This document shows, one piece after another, positions 1-7,854 of a DNA stretch of 64,000 nucleotides; the first letter of the stretch is position 1, and the number at the start of each line of letters is the position of its first letter. The notes under the pieces are model-generated. The model was not told the origin of the DNA. It ran no database searches and worked only from the letters and a program-made list of their open reading frames with translations. Origin of the DNA: Jiella sonneratiae. Its GTDB lineage: Bacteria; Pseudomonadota; Alphaproteobacteria; Rhizobiales; Rhizobiaceae. The stretch covers positions 328,600 to 392,599 of the forward strand of contig NZ_JAFMPY010000004.1 of the NCBI RefSeq assembly GCF_017353515.1, given 5' to 3'. The position numbers were made by a program, and so were the translations under genes.

Positions 1-385
1 GATCGATGGCGTCGAGCGCCCGCAGCAGCCGCTCGGCCGCCGCCGGCTCGAGATCCGTCGCGGCGGCGATCTCGGCAAGGGTGCGCGGTCCCCGCGACAG
101 GTGCTCGAAGAGCCGCAGTTCGACGCCCGCCGCCAGCGCCTGCGAATAGACGAATCCGGCGAGGAGATCGAACAGCCGGCGCGAGCTGCGCCTGGCGAAG
201 GGCCGGGTCAGCCGGAACGAGGCGGCCCAGCGCTGGAAGGCGCGGTCGCCGAGCTTTTGGTTCCGGAAACTCTGCCAGCGCTCGCGGCTCGGCCGGAAAT
301 AGCGCCTGATCTCGCGGATGGGGTCCGCCCAGCCGGAAGGCCGATCGGACAGACGGGGCGTGGGCTCTGCTTCGGCGGCCGGCAT
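1..385 (-). CDS. crtF: Demethylspheroidene/hydroxyneurosporene O-methyltransferase CrtF, 5' part (runs off the left edge)
   Basis: Only the first 128 codons are present; the gene continues beyond base 1. Reading the minus strand from the ATG at 385 gives an N-terminus rich in Arg and aromatic residues, followed by a dimerisation/winged-helix region containing LFDLLAGFVYSQAL, a stretch I recognise as typical of CrtF. CrtF methylates the C-1 hydroxyl of hydroxylated acyclic carotenoids using S-adenosylmethionine; the SAM-binding domain would lie off the window. It is divergent from crtD, and the two share a 99-base spacer holding a TGT-N12-ACA operator. The call rests on the N-terminal third plus context, since crtF, crtD and crtC commonly cluster in purple-bacterial photosynthesis gene clusters. 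Confidence 0.82.
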   Translation of the reverse strand, partial: MPAAEAEPTPRLSDRPSGWADPIREIRRYFRPSRERWQSFRNQKLGDRAFQRWAASFRLTRPFARRSSRRLFDLLAGFVYSQALAAGVELRLFEHLSRGPRTLAEIAAATDLEPAAAERLLRALDAID

Positions 386-414
386 GGGCGTCAATCCTTG
401 TAGACAGAGACGGC

Positions 415-432
415 TGTCAATTTTATTGGACA
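415..432. promoter_or_regulatory. PpsR/CrtJ-type operator between crtF and crtD
   Basis: The sequence TGTCAATTTTATTGGACA fits the TGT-N12-ACA consensus of PpsR/CrtJ, the aerobic repressor of photosynthesis genes. It lies in the only AT-rich part of the divergent crtF/crtD spacer. A second, degenerate copy (TGT at 448-450, CCA instead of ACA at 463-465) sits 33 bases further on, about three helical turns away, which would suit cooperative binding. Function is inferred from the match and the neighbours. Confidence 0.75.
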
Positions 433-484
433 ACCGGACGGCCCTCGTGTCAATCTCCCTTTCCAAGGTTCCGAGGAAGACAGG

Positions 485-2062
485 ATGCACGTTGCCATCA
501 TCGGCGCCGGCGTCGGCGGGCTTGCGGCCGCCGTCCGGCTCGCCGCCGCGGGCTTCCGGGTGACGCTGGCGGAAGCCGCCGACCGGCCGGGCGGCAAGCT
601 GCGCGAGATCGAGGTCGGCGGCCGCGGCATCGACGTCGGGCCGACCGTCTTCACGCTGCGCGACGTCTTCGACGAGATCTACGAAAGCGCCGGCGAGCGG
701 CTCGACGACCACCTCGGGCTGACGCCGTCCGAGACCATCGCCCGGCACGTCTTCGCGGACGGCGCGACGCTCGACCTCTTTGCCGACGCGGCGCGCTCGC
801 AAGAGGCGATCGCGGCGTTTTCCGGCCCCCGCTCGGCCGCCGAATACCGCGCCTTTTCGGATCGGGCCCGGGACGTCTGCGACACCCTCTCGCCGATCTT
901 CATGCGGGCCGAGCGGCCCGCCGGCCCGCTCGGCCTCGTCGCCCGGGCGGGCCCGTCCGGGCTGCCGGCGATCATGCGCATCGGCGCCGAGACGACGCTC
1001 TGGAAATCTCTCTCCGCGCAGTTCTCGGACCAGCGGCTCGCCCAGCTCTTCGCCCGCTATGCGACCTATAACGGCTCCTCGCCGTTTCTGGCGCCGGCAA
1101 CGCTGATGCTGATCGCCCATGTCGAGAAATGCGGCGTCTGGCTGGTCGAGGGCGGCATGGTCCGGCTTGCCGAGGAGCTCGCTTCGCTCGCCGGCCGGTG
1201 CGGCGCGACGCTGCGCTTCGGCGCGCCGGTCGCCGCGGTCGAGACGCGGGACGGCCGGGCCTGCGGCGTCCGGCTGGCGAGCGGCGAGACGATCGCGGCG
1301 GACGCCGTCCTCGCCAATTGCGACGTTGCGGCGCTTTCCGCCGGAAGGCTCGGCCCCGCGGCGAGAGCCGCCGTCGACGCGCCGCTGCGGCCCGACGAGC
1401 GCTCGCTGTCGGCCGTCACGGTGGCGCTGGAGGCGGCGACCGGCGGAAACGCGCTCCTGCGGCACAACGTGTTCTTTTCCGCCGACTATGCGGGCGAGTT
1501 CGACGCGATCTGGAACCGGCGGCAGCTTCCCGGGGACCCGACCGTCTACGTCTGCGCCAGCGACCGCGACGATTGCGGCCGGCTCGGCGCGGCGGCGGGC
1601 GAGCGGGGCCGCGAGCGGCTCTTCCTGATCATCAATGCGCCGGCCGACGGCGACGACAGGGACTTCGGCGAAGAGGAGGTCGAACGATGCGTGACGGCGG
1701 CGTTTTCGAGGCTGCGGGCGTCGGGATTGCGGGTGGATCCGCCAAACTTGCGCCGGATCAGTGTTTCGACGCCCTCAGATTTCGCGAGGCGTTTTCCGGC
1801 GACGGGCGGAGCGCTCTACGGGCGGGCCTCGCATGGGTCGACGGCTTCGTTCCGCAGGCCCGGCGCACGAACGAGGCTGCCCGGCCTCTATCTCTGCGGC
1901 GGCAGCGTCCATCCCGGGGCCGGGCTGCCGATGGCGGCGCTCTCCGGCAAGATCGCGGCACAGGCCATTCTGGCGGACCGCGCTTCGACCAGCAGGTCCC
2001 GCCGGGCGGCTATGCCTGGTGGTATGTGGACGCGCTTTCTGCCGACGGGCAGCACGCCCTGA
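485..2062 (+). CDS. crtD: Methoxyneurosporene / carotenoid 3,4-desaturase CrtD
   Basis: A 525-residue FAD-dependent desaturase of the phytoene desaturase (CrtI-like) family. The N-terminus has the dinucleotide-binding GAGVGG at residues 7-12 followed by the acidic end of the Rossmann strand, and the family's C-terminal FAD signature (LYLCGGSVHPGAGLPMAALSG) lies near residues 467-488. In spheroidene and spirilloxanthin synthesis CrtD introduces the C-3,4 double bond after CrtC hydration and CrtF methylation. GAGGAA about seven bases upstream supports the ATG at 485. The last ~35 residues (Arg/Ser/Pro-rich) overlap the start of crtC in another frame, so the two genes are probably translationally coupled. 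The choice of CrtD over CrtI follows from the crtC/crtF neighbours. Confidence 0.9.
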   Translation: MHVAIIGAGVGGLAAAVRLAAAGFRVTLAEAADRPGGKLREIEVGGRGIDVGPTVFTLRDVFDEIYESAGERLDDHLGLTPSETIARHVFADGATLDLFADAARSQEAIAAFSGPRSAAEYRAFSDRARDVCDTLSPIFMRAERPAGPLGLVARAGPSGLPAIMRIGAETTLWKSLSAQFSDQRLAQLFARYATYNGSSPFLAPATLMLIAHVEKCGVWLVEGGMVRLAEELASLAGRCGATLRFGAPVAAVETRDGRACGVRLASGETIAADAVLANCDVAALSAGRLGPAARAAVDAPLRPDERSLSAVTVALEAATGGNALLRHNVFFSADYAGEFDAIWNRRQLPGDPTVYVCASDRDDCGRLGAAAGERGRERLFLIINAPADGDDRDFGEEEVERCVTAAFSRLRASGLRVDPPNLRRISVSTPSDFARRFPATGGALYGRASHGSTASFRRPGARTRLPGLYLCGGSVHPGAGLPMAALSGKIAAQAILADRASTSRSRRAAMPGGMWTRFLPTGSTP

Positions 2063-2895
2063 CGCTGATCGGCTTCGTCGGCAGCGTCTTCTCGCCCTAT
2101 TACCGCCTGGCCGGCCGCCGCCGGCCGGAAGACCACGTGGCGCTCAACGTCGCGCTGACCGGCACCGGGGGGCGGCGCTGGACGATGACCGAGCGCCGCC
2201 GCGGCGCGCTGCACCGCGACGCCGGAACCCTTGCGATCGGACCCAGCGCCATGCGCTGGGACGGCAGCGGGCTGACCGTCGAGATCGACGAGGTCTCGCC
2301 GCTGGTCCCGCAGCGGGTCAAGGGCACCGTGCGGCTCTATCCCGAGGCGGTGGTGAACCATCCGGTGGCGCTCGACGCGGAGGCGCGGCACTGCTGGTGG
2401 CCGATCGCGCCCTGCGCGCGGGTCGAGGTGGAACTGGAGCGGCCGTCGCTGTCCTGGTCGGGCAGCGGCTATTTCGACTTCAACACCGGCGAGGTGCCGC
2501 TCGAGGAGAGCTTCCATCGCTGGAACTGGTGCCGCGCCAGCGTGCCGGAGGGGACCGTCGTCCTCTACGATCTCCTCGACCGCGACGACCAGTCGTGCTC
2601 GCTGGCGATCCGCTTCGACCCGCGCAGCGGCGTCGCCGACTTCGAGCCGCCGCCGCCGGCACGGCTGAGGAAGAGCTTCTGGGGCATGCGCCGTTCCACC
2701 CGCTGCGAGCGCGGGGCGTCGGCGCGGGTGATCGAGACTTTGGAGGATTCGCCCTTCTACACGCGTTCGACCGTCGCCTCGCGGCTGCTCGGCCGCGACG
2801 TCACGGCGATCCACGAGAGCCTCGACCTCGACCGTTTCGCACGGCCGGTGGTGCAGATGATGCTGCCCTGGCGGATGCCGCGGCGGTTCTTCTGA
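2026..2895 (+). CDS. crtC: Carotenoid 1,2-hydratase (hydroxyneurosporene synthase) CrtC
   Basis: CrtC adds water across the terminal C-1,2 double bond of acyclic carotenoids such as neurosporene or lycopene, giving the tertiary hydroxyl that CrtF later methylates. The reading contains FVGSVFSPYY, ALNVALTG and HRWNWCRASVP, all typical of CrtC. The start is uncertain. GTG at 2026 gives 289 residues, close to the size I recall for the Rhodobacter enzyme, but the conserved-looking PPGGYAWWYVDAL in the same frame begins before it (about 1999). The only in-frame ATG further up is at 1687, deep inside crtD. The true start is therefore either this GTG or a non-standard codon within the crtD overlap. 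No motif for the catalytic mechanism is established. Confidence 0.87.
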   Translation: MDALSADGQHALTLIGFVGSVFSPYYRLAGRRRPEDHVALNVALTGTGGRRWTMTERRRGALHRDAGTLAIGPSAMRWDGSGLTVEIDEVSPLVPQRVKGTVRLYPEAVVNHPVALDAEARHCWWPIAPCARVEVELERPSLSWSGSGYFDFNTGEVPLEESFHRWNWCRASVPEGTVVLYDLLDRDDQSCSLAIRFDPRSGVADFEPPPPARLRKSFWGMRRSTRCERGASARVIETLEDSPFYTRSTVASRLLGRDVTAIHESLDLDRFARPVVQMMLPWRMPRRFF

Positions 2896-3110
2896 CCGCC
2901 GAACCGGCGAGGCAGGCGGGGGAGGGGCCCGGCGGACCGGAACCGACATAAAGCGTTCCGGTTCGGGGAGACCGCCCGGCAATCGGCACGATCGAAGAGC
3001 CGCTGCCCGGGTGTTTGGGATCATAGCCGATGCGCCGGATGCGGCATTCGACGCGCGGCTCGATCAGGCCGGCACCCTTGTGGCGAAAACGGCCCGCCGG
3101 CCGGACCGGC

Positions 3111-3818
3111 TCAGCCCTGCTCGTCCTCGTCGTCGGTGGTCTCGCGGCGCATCGAGGAGAGCTTGGCGAACACCGCCGCCTCGTCGATCTCGTCCTCGTC
3201 GCCCGCGGCCGAGCGCTCGGCCGGAGACCAGTTCTGGGTCTGGGCAGCCGAGAGCAGGCGCTCCTCCTCGGCGAGGTCCTCGGCCCGCGGCGGCAGGTCG
3301 CGCGTCGCCTTCTCCACTTCGAGGTCGAGATCGATCTGCGAGCAGAGGCCGAGGGTGACCGGATCCATCGGCGTCAGATTGGCGGAGTTCCAGTGGGTGC
3401 GCTCGCGGATCTGCTCGATGGTGTTCTTGGTCGTGCCGACCAGACGGGAGATCTGCGCGTCCTTCAGCTCGGGATGGTTGCGCACCAGCCAGAGGATGGC
3501 GTTCGGACGGTCCTGACGCTTGGACACCGGGGTGTAGCGCGGGCCCTTGCGCTTCGATTCCGGCACGCGGACCTTCGGCGGCGCGATCTTCAGCTTGTGA
3601 TTGCCGTCCTTCTCGGCCTTGGCGATCTCCTCGCGGGTCAGCTGGCCGGTGATCACAGGATCGAGCCCCTTGATGCCCTGCGCCGACTCGCCGTCGGCGA
3701 TCGCCTTCACCTCGAGCGGATGCATCGTGCAGAAGTCGGCGATCTGCTCGAAGGAGAGCGATGTGTTGTCGACCAGCCAGACGGCGGTCGCCTTCGGCAT
3801 CAACAATTGCTGGGCCAT
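3111..3818 (-). CDS. trcR: TrcR-family (DUF1013) cell-cycle transcriptional regulator
   Basis: A 235-residue protein starting MAQQLLMPKATAVWLVDNTS, preceded by a strong AGGAGG nine bases before the ATG at 3818. The sequence matches the DUF1013/TrcR family, which is near-universal in alphaproteobacteria and annotated as a cell-cycle transcriptional regulator. Residues ~15-75 and ~110-160 read as two helix-turn-helix-like segments (SLSFEQIADFC, and ELKDAQISRLVGTTKNTIEQI), and the C-terminus is strongly acidic (DDEDEQG). It stands alone between the crt genes and an LprI-like gene. The family assignment is confident; the DNA targets in this organism are unknown. Confidence 0.85.
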   Translation of the reverse strand: MAQQLLMPKATAVWLVDNTSLSFEQIADFCTMHPLEVKAIADGESAQGIKGLDPVITGQLTREEIAKAEKDGNHKLKIAPPKVRVPESKRKGPRYTPVSKRQDRPNAILWLVRNHPELKDAQISRLVGTTKNTIEQIRERTHWNSANLTPMDPVTLGLCSQIDLDLEVEKATRDLPPRAEDLAEEERLLSAAQTQNWSPAERSAAGDEDEIDEAAVFAKLSSMRRETTDDEDEQG

Positions 3819-3892
3819 GGATAAAATCCTCCTGTTCGCCCGCCCGGTCGGGGGTGGGCCGTGGATCATCGCAGGATGTCCGGGAATTCGGG

Positions 3893-3908
3893 GACGATAT
3901 AAATCGTC
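3893..3908. promoter_or_regulatory. AT-rich inverted repeat upstream of trcR
   Basis: GACGAT-ATAA-ATCGTC is a perfect 6-base inverted repeat around a 4-base centre, 75-90 bases upstream of the trcR start codon and one of the few AT-rich spots in this spacer. It could be a regulator site or part of the trcR promoter. No known consensus is recognised. Confidence 0.35.
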
Positions 3909-4115
3909 GGGCGCATCAGCGCAAGGAAAAGCCGGCCCGGCGCCGCAGGCCGAATTTTGCTTCCATCTGGCGGAATCCGCGCGGCAAATGTCGAAATCGA
4001 AGGACCGCTCGCGAAGTCCGCGATCCTCGCGGATTTCCCGAACATGTGACGCGACGCGTGCTTCGGCCGCGGACCCGCGTGTCGATGTCGATCCATCAGC
4101 TGCGGGCGCTCTCGT

Positions 4116-4634
4116 CTAGTTGCCTCCGCCCTCGCCCTCGCCCCCGGCCTCGTCCCGCAGCGCGATCGCCCGCTCGGCGGTCAGCCGGTTCTGGCAGACG
4201 GCGAACACGGAAAAACGGATGGTGCCGTCGATGTTGCGGTTGTAGAGCCGGTCGCATTCGGCGTCGCGAAAGGCGATCCAGGCGCGCTGCGCCGTCTTCA
4301 GGCTGTCGGCGGCGCCGGCGTCGCCGCCATTCGCCTTGACGTCCGCGTCGTAGGATTTGGCGTCGTCGAGCGAGGCCTGGTAGTTGGCGTTGAGAAGGGC
4401 GTCCCAGGCCTTGGTCTCGCGTTCGTAGCAGGCGACGACGTCCTGGTCGGTCGGCGAGGACAGCCCGTCGACGCAGGGTGTGACGACCGCCTCGATGCAG
4501 CTCGCCGGACCCTCGCTCGCCTCCTCGACGCAGCCCTTCAGCTGGGCGGCGTCCGCCGCGACGGTCGGTCCGGCCGCGACGGCGGGATGGGCAAAGAGCA
4601 GGATGGGCACTAGGATGATCGTGAAACGGCGCAT
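4116..4634 (-). CDS. Secreted LprI-like (DUF1311) protein
   Basis: A 172-residue exported protein. The start at 4634 (MRRFTIILVPILLFAHPAVA) gives a clean signal peptide of about 20 residues; an upstream in-frame ATG at 4676 would only add a non-signal extension. The mature part has paired cysteines and the LprI-type block LKTAQRAWIAFRDAECDRLY with a later Cys in FAVCQNRLTAERA. Family members include lysozyme inhibitors and many periplasmic proteins of unknown role. It ends in a Gly/Glu-rich tail (GGEGEGGGN). It is divergent from tspO with an 86-base spacer. Whether it inhibits lysozyme cannot be told from sequence. Confidence 0.75.
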   Translation of the reverse strand: MRRFTIILVPILLFAHPAVAAGPTVAADAAQLKGCVEEASEGPASCIEAVVTPCVDGLSSPTDQDVVACYERETKAWDALLNANYQASLDDAKSYDADVKANGGDAGAADSLKTAQRAWIAFRDAECDRLYNRNIDGTIRFSVFAVCQNRLTAERAIALRDEAGGEGEGGGN

Positions 4635-4720
4635 CGGTTCCTGACCTGTTGGGCGATCGACGGCGTTGATCTCCAACAGTTTTTACCCAACGGCAACCGA
4701 AATTCGGAAGCGCAAGCGCG

Positions 4721-5206
4721 ATGTCCTCGATCCTCAGCCTCGCCGCCTTCGTCGGCGTCGTCCTTCTGGTCGCGTCGAGCGGCGCGGTGTTCAAGCCCGG
4801 CGACTGGTACCGGAGCCTCGACAAGCCGGACTGGACGCCCCCGAACTGGGCGTTTCCGGTCGTCTGGTCGGCGCTCTACGTGATGATCGCGGTTTCCGGC
4901 TGGCGGGTCTACGAGGCGGCGGGGCTCGTCGCCGTCCCGTTTCTCGCCTACGCCGTCCAGCTGGTCCTCAATGCGGCCTGGTCGGCGGTGTTCTTCGGCC
5001 TCAGGCGGCCGGGCCTTGCCTTCGCCGACGTCCTGGCGCTCTGGGTGGCGGTCGCGGCGACCATTCTCCTGTTCTACCCGATCGACGCCGTCGCGGGGCT
5101 CCTCCTGATACCCTATCTGATGTGGGTGACGGCTGCAGCCTGCCTCAACTTCTCGGTCTGGCGGCGCAATCCCGGCGCCTTCAGCGCGGCCGCCGCGAGC
5201 GGTTGA
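4721..5206 (+). CDS. tspO: TspO/MBR family tryptophan-rich sensory membrane protein (CrtK)
   Basis: A 161-residue protein with five hydrophobic helices and the tryptophan-rich pattern of TspO, including LDKPDWTPPNWAFPVVWSALY (Pro/Trp-rich loop into helix 2) and LNAAWSAVFFGLRRPGLAF. TspO proteins bind porphyrins and, in Rhodobacter, TspO (CrtK) represses photosynthesis genes when oxygen is present. Its position 1.8 kb beyond crtC, separated by trcR and the LprI-like gene, suggests it belongs to the edge of the photosynthesis gene cluster. The size is normal for bacterial TspO. Start chosen as the first ATG of the frame. Confidence 0.92.
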   Translation: MSSILSLAAFVGVVLLVASSGAVFKPGDWYRSLDKPDWTPPNWAFPVVWSALYVMIAVSGWRVYEAAGLVAVPFLAYAVQLVLNAAWSAVFFGLRRPGLAFADVLALWVAVAATILLFYPIDAVAGLLLIPYLMWVTAAACLNFSVWRRNPGAFSAAAASG

Positions 5207-5273
5207 CCGGCGCCGCCCTCCCGGCGCAGGGAGGCGCGACAGCCCCGCCACCCGACGCCACGGAGTTCGATCG

Positions 5274-6038
5274 ATGCCCGATTTCGCGACCTATCCGAGC
5301 CTTGCCGGCAAGAGCGTCGTCGTCACCGGCGGCGCCTCGGGCATCGGCGCCGAGATCGTGCGGGCCTTCGCGGCGCAGGGATCGAGGGTCGGTTTCGTCG
5401 ATCTCGACGCGGACCGCGCGGCGGCGCTCGCCGCCGAACTGACGGCCGCTGGGGCGAGCGTCGCCTTCGAAGCCTGCGACCTTCGCGACGTCGATGCGAC
5501 GCGGGTGGCGCTCGGGGCGCTCGGAGCCAGGAACGGCGCGCCGGCCGTCCTCGTCAACAACGCCGCCCGCGACGACCGGCACGGCTGGGAGGGAGTCACG
5601 CCCGACTATTTCGACGAGCGGATCGCCACCAACCTGCGGCACATGTTCTTCGCCATCCAGGCCGTCGCCCCGGGCATGATCGCCGCCGGCGGCGGCTCGA
5701 TCGTCAACATGGGCTCGAACTCCTGGTGGGAGGCGGGCGGCGGCATGCCCGCCTACACCACCGCCAAGGCCGCGGTGCACGGCATGACGCGTTCCTTCGC
5801 CCGCGACCTCGGCCCGCACGGCATCAGGGTCAACACGGTGGTTCCCGGCTGGATCATGACCGAGCGCCAGAAGGAGCTCTGGGTCACCGAGGCGGCGATC
5901 GAGAAGCATCGCGACCGCCAGTGCCTGAAGCAGCTGATCGAGCCGGTCTACGTCGCGCGGATGGTGCTGTTCCTCGCCTCCGACGACGCGGCGATGTGCA
6001 CCGCCAACAACTACATGGTCGAGGCCGGCTCGATCTGA
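5274..6038 (+). CDS. SDR oxidoreductase, D-xylose 1-dehydrogenase (XylB)-like
   Basis: A 254-residue classical short-chain dehydrogenase. The cofactor motif TGGASGIG is at residues ~19-26, NNAA follows, and the catalytic Ser and YTTAK (Y-x3-K) are present. The protein resembles the Caulobacter D-xylose dehydrogenase XylB along its whole length (YPSL.GK at the start, DDRH after NNAA, NLRHM.F..QAVAPGM, and QCLK near the end). That predicts NAD-dependent oxidation of an aldose to its lactone. Related enzymes use L-arabinose or galactose, so the sugar is not settled. The gene is not next to other sugar genes; the galactose cluster lies 6 kb away. It converges with the MarR gene. Confidence 0.8.
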   Translation: MPDFATYPSLAGKSVVVTGGASGIGAEIVRAFAAQGSRVGFVDLDADRAAALAAELTAAGASVAFEACDLRDVDATRVALGALGARNGAPAVLVNNAARDDRHGWEGVTPDYFDERIATNLRHMFFAIQAVAPGMIAAGGGSIVNMGSNSWWEAGGGMPAYTTAKAAVHGMTRSFARDLGPHGIRVNTVVPGWIMTERQKELWVTEAAIEKHRDRQCLKQLIEPVYVARMVLFLASDDAAMCTANNYMVEAGSI

Positions 6039-6040
6039 CC

Positions 6041-6064
6041 AAAAGGGCGGGCAGGGCGCCCGCC
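6041..6064 (-). terminator. Hairpin with U-tract downstream of the MarR gene
   Basis: GGCGGGC (6046-6052) pairs with GCCCGCC (6058-6064) around a 5-base loop. On the minus strand it is followed by CCTTTTGG, giving a short U-tract after the MarR gene that ends at 6090. The U-run is short, so termination may be weak. Confidence 0.5.
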
Positions 6065-6089
6065 GGTGCTCCCACCCGCGCCGCGCGCG

Positions 6090-6590
6090 TCAGGCGCCGT
6101 CCCGCGGCGCCCGCGCCGGGCAGGGCGGTCCGCCCTCCGAAAGCGCGCGCAGGAAGCGCGTCGCACCGTCCGCCTCCTGCGGCGAGAGGCCGTCGAAGGC
6201 GCGGCGCAGACGCTCGCGCACCGCCTTGTGCTCGTCGAGCACGGCGCCGGCCTTCGCCGCCACCAGGACGACGATCACCCCCCGCCGGTCCGCCGGATTC
6301 GGCTGCCGCTCGATGAAGCCCTCGCGTTCCAGCCGGTCGATCAGCGCCGTCGTCGCCCCGGTCGACAGGTCGACATGCTCCGCGATGGTCTTCGGGCTCA
6401 CCGGCGCCGTGCTCTCGTCGAGCAGGCCGAGGCACATCAGGTCGGTGAGCGCCAGCCCATGGCGCGCCGCCAGTTCGCGGTCGAACTGGACGGCCTCGCG
6501 CACGACGTTCTTGAAGAGCCGCGCGAACGATCGGTAGCGCTCTTCCGCAGTCGCCGGGTCCTGCCGGCCGGGTGTCGCTGCAGTGACCAT
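6090..6590 (-). CDS. MarR-family transcriptional regulator of the adjacent efflux operon
   Basis: A 166-residue winged-helix protein. After the N-terminal helix it carries LALTDLMCLGLL, then the recognition-helix and wing region LSTGATTALIDRLEREGFIERQPNPADRRGV, which has the DxR wing typical of MarR. GGAGG five bases before the ATG at 6590 fixes the start. It is divergent from a three-gene RND efflux operon, so it probably represses that operon until a ligand binds. CTTG-GT-CAAG (6633-6642) in the shared spacer is a possible operator half-palindrome. The ligand is unknown. Confidence 0.88.
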   Translation of the reverse strand: MVTAATPGRQDPATAEERYRSFARLFKNVVREAVQFDRELAARHGLALTDLMCLGLLDESTAPVSPKTIAEHVDLSTGATTALIDRLEREGFIERQPNPADRRGVIVVLVAAKAGAVLDEHKAVRERLRRAFDGLSPQEADGATRFLRALSEGGPPCPARAPRDGA

Positions 6591-6663
6591 TGACCCTCCA
6601 TGGTCTGCTGGTATATCTCGATGATAAAGTAACTTGGTCAAGAAGCAACCGGAACACCGTTCG

Positions 6664-7854
6664 ATGTCAGGCGAAAACCGGCCGAGCCGCGCGTCACGCC
6701 TCGCGACGGCGAGCGCGCTGCCGCTGTGTCTCATTCTCGCCAGCTGCAGCGACGAGGCGGCGCCCGCGGCGCCGCCGCAGATCGTCGCCTTCGTCACGGC
6801 CGAGCCGAAGGTCGTCAACCAGATGGTCTCGCTGACCGGGACGATCGTCGCGCGCAACACCGCGACCTATGCCTTCGAGACCGGCGGCCGGGTGACGGAC
6901 GTCTTCGTCGACGTCGGCGACCGCGTCTCGGCGGGGGAGGTGCTCGCCAAGCTCGATCCGACCCAGCAGCAGGCCAGCGTCGCCGCGGCCAAGGCGGCGG
7001 TCGCGTCGGCCGAAGCGTCGCTGACCGAGGCGACGTCCGCCTTCGACCGGCAGAGCAAGCTGCTCGCCCAGGGTTTCACGACCCGCTCGGACTACGACAG
7101 CGCCGAACAGACCCTCGCCAGCGCCCGCAGCAAGCGCGACGCGGCGAAGTCCGATCTCGTGACGGCGAACAACGATCTCGACGACACCGTCCTGAAGGCC
7201 GATGCGAACGGCGTCATCACCTCGCGCAGCGTCGATCCCGGCCAGGTCGTCAGCGCCGCCTCGGCGGCCTTCGGCTTTGCCCGGGCCGGTGCGCTGGACG
7301 CCGAGTTCCGCATTCAGGAGCAGCTGCTGATCTCCGGCAAGCGGCCCGGCCAGATCCGCGTCGCGCTGGTCGAGGACCCGTCGGTCGTCGCGATCGGCCA
7401 TATCCGCGAGATCTCCCCGCTGATCGACAGCAGCACCGGCACGGTCCTCGTCAAGGTCGGCCTCGACGATCCGCCGGAGGCGATGAATCTCGGCGCGGCG
7501 GTCGTCGGCTACAACGACAACGAAAGCGTCGAGAAGGCCATCGGCCTGCCCTGGACGTCGCTGGTCGTCAGCGGCGGCAAGCCCGCGGTCTGGGTGGTCG
7601 CCGAAGACGGCACGGCACGGCTGACGGAGATCGCCATCGCCGCCTATCGCACCGACGACATCCTGGTGGCGAAGGGCGTCGAGGCGGGCCAGCGCGTCGT
7701 CTCGGCCGGCGCGCAGCTGGTGCTGCCGAACCAGAAGCTCGAAATCGTCGCCGCAGGCGCGAAGGATGCGGCGGCCGGGGCGACCGGCGCCGGGGACGAG
7801 GCGCCCGCGGCCGGGGCCTCCGAAGGCGCGCCCGCGAAGGATACCGCACGATGA
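6664..7854 (+). CDS. RND efflux periplasmic adaptor (membrane-fusion) lipoprotein, first of two
   Basis: A 396-residue adaptor. An N-terminal lipoprotein signal ends in LASC with the lipid-bearing Cys at residue 28. It is followed by the HlyD/AcrA layout: lipoyl half (GDRVSAGEVLAKLDP), a coiled-coil hairpin (~residues 100-165), the second lipoyl half (ANGVITSRSVDPGQVV), beta-barrel and membrane-proximal domains. The C-terminus is an Ala/Gly-rich tail. The ATG at 6664 is preferred because it places the signal peptide correctly; TTG at 6634 is in frame but less likely. The stop overlaps the start of the next adaptor (ATGA). Two adaptors with one pump recall TriA/TriB of Pseudomonas. Confidence 0.88.
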   Translation: MSGENRPSRASRLATASALPLCLILASCSDEAAPAAPPQIVAFVTAEPKVVNQMVSLTGTIVARNTATYAFETGGRVTDVFVDVGDRVSAGEVLAKLDPTQQQASVAAAKAAVASAEASLTEATSAFDRQSKLLAQGFTTRSDYDSAEQTLASARSKRDAAKSDLVTANNDLDDTVLKADANGVITSRSVDPGQVVSAASAAFGFARAGALDAEFRIQEQLLISGKRPGQIRVALVEDPSVVAIGHIREISPLIDSSTGTVLVKVGLDDPPEAMNLGAAVVGYNDNESVEKAIGLPWTSLVVSGGKPAVWVVAEDGTARLTEIAIAAYRTDDILVAKGVEAGQRVVSAGAQLVLPNQKLEIVAAGAKDAAAGATGAGDEAPAAGASEGAPAKDTAR

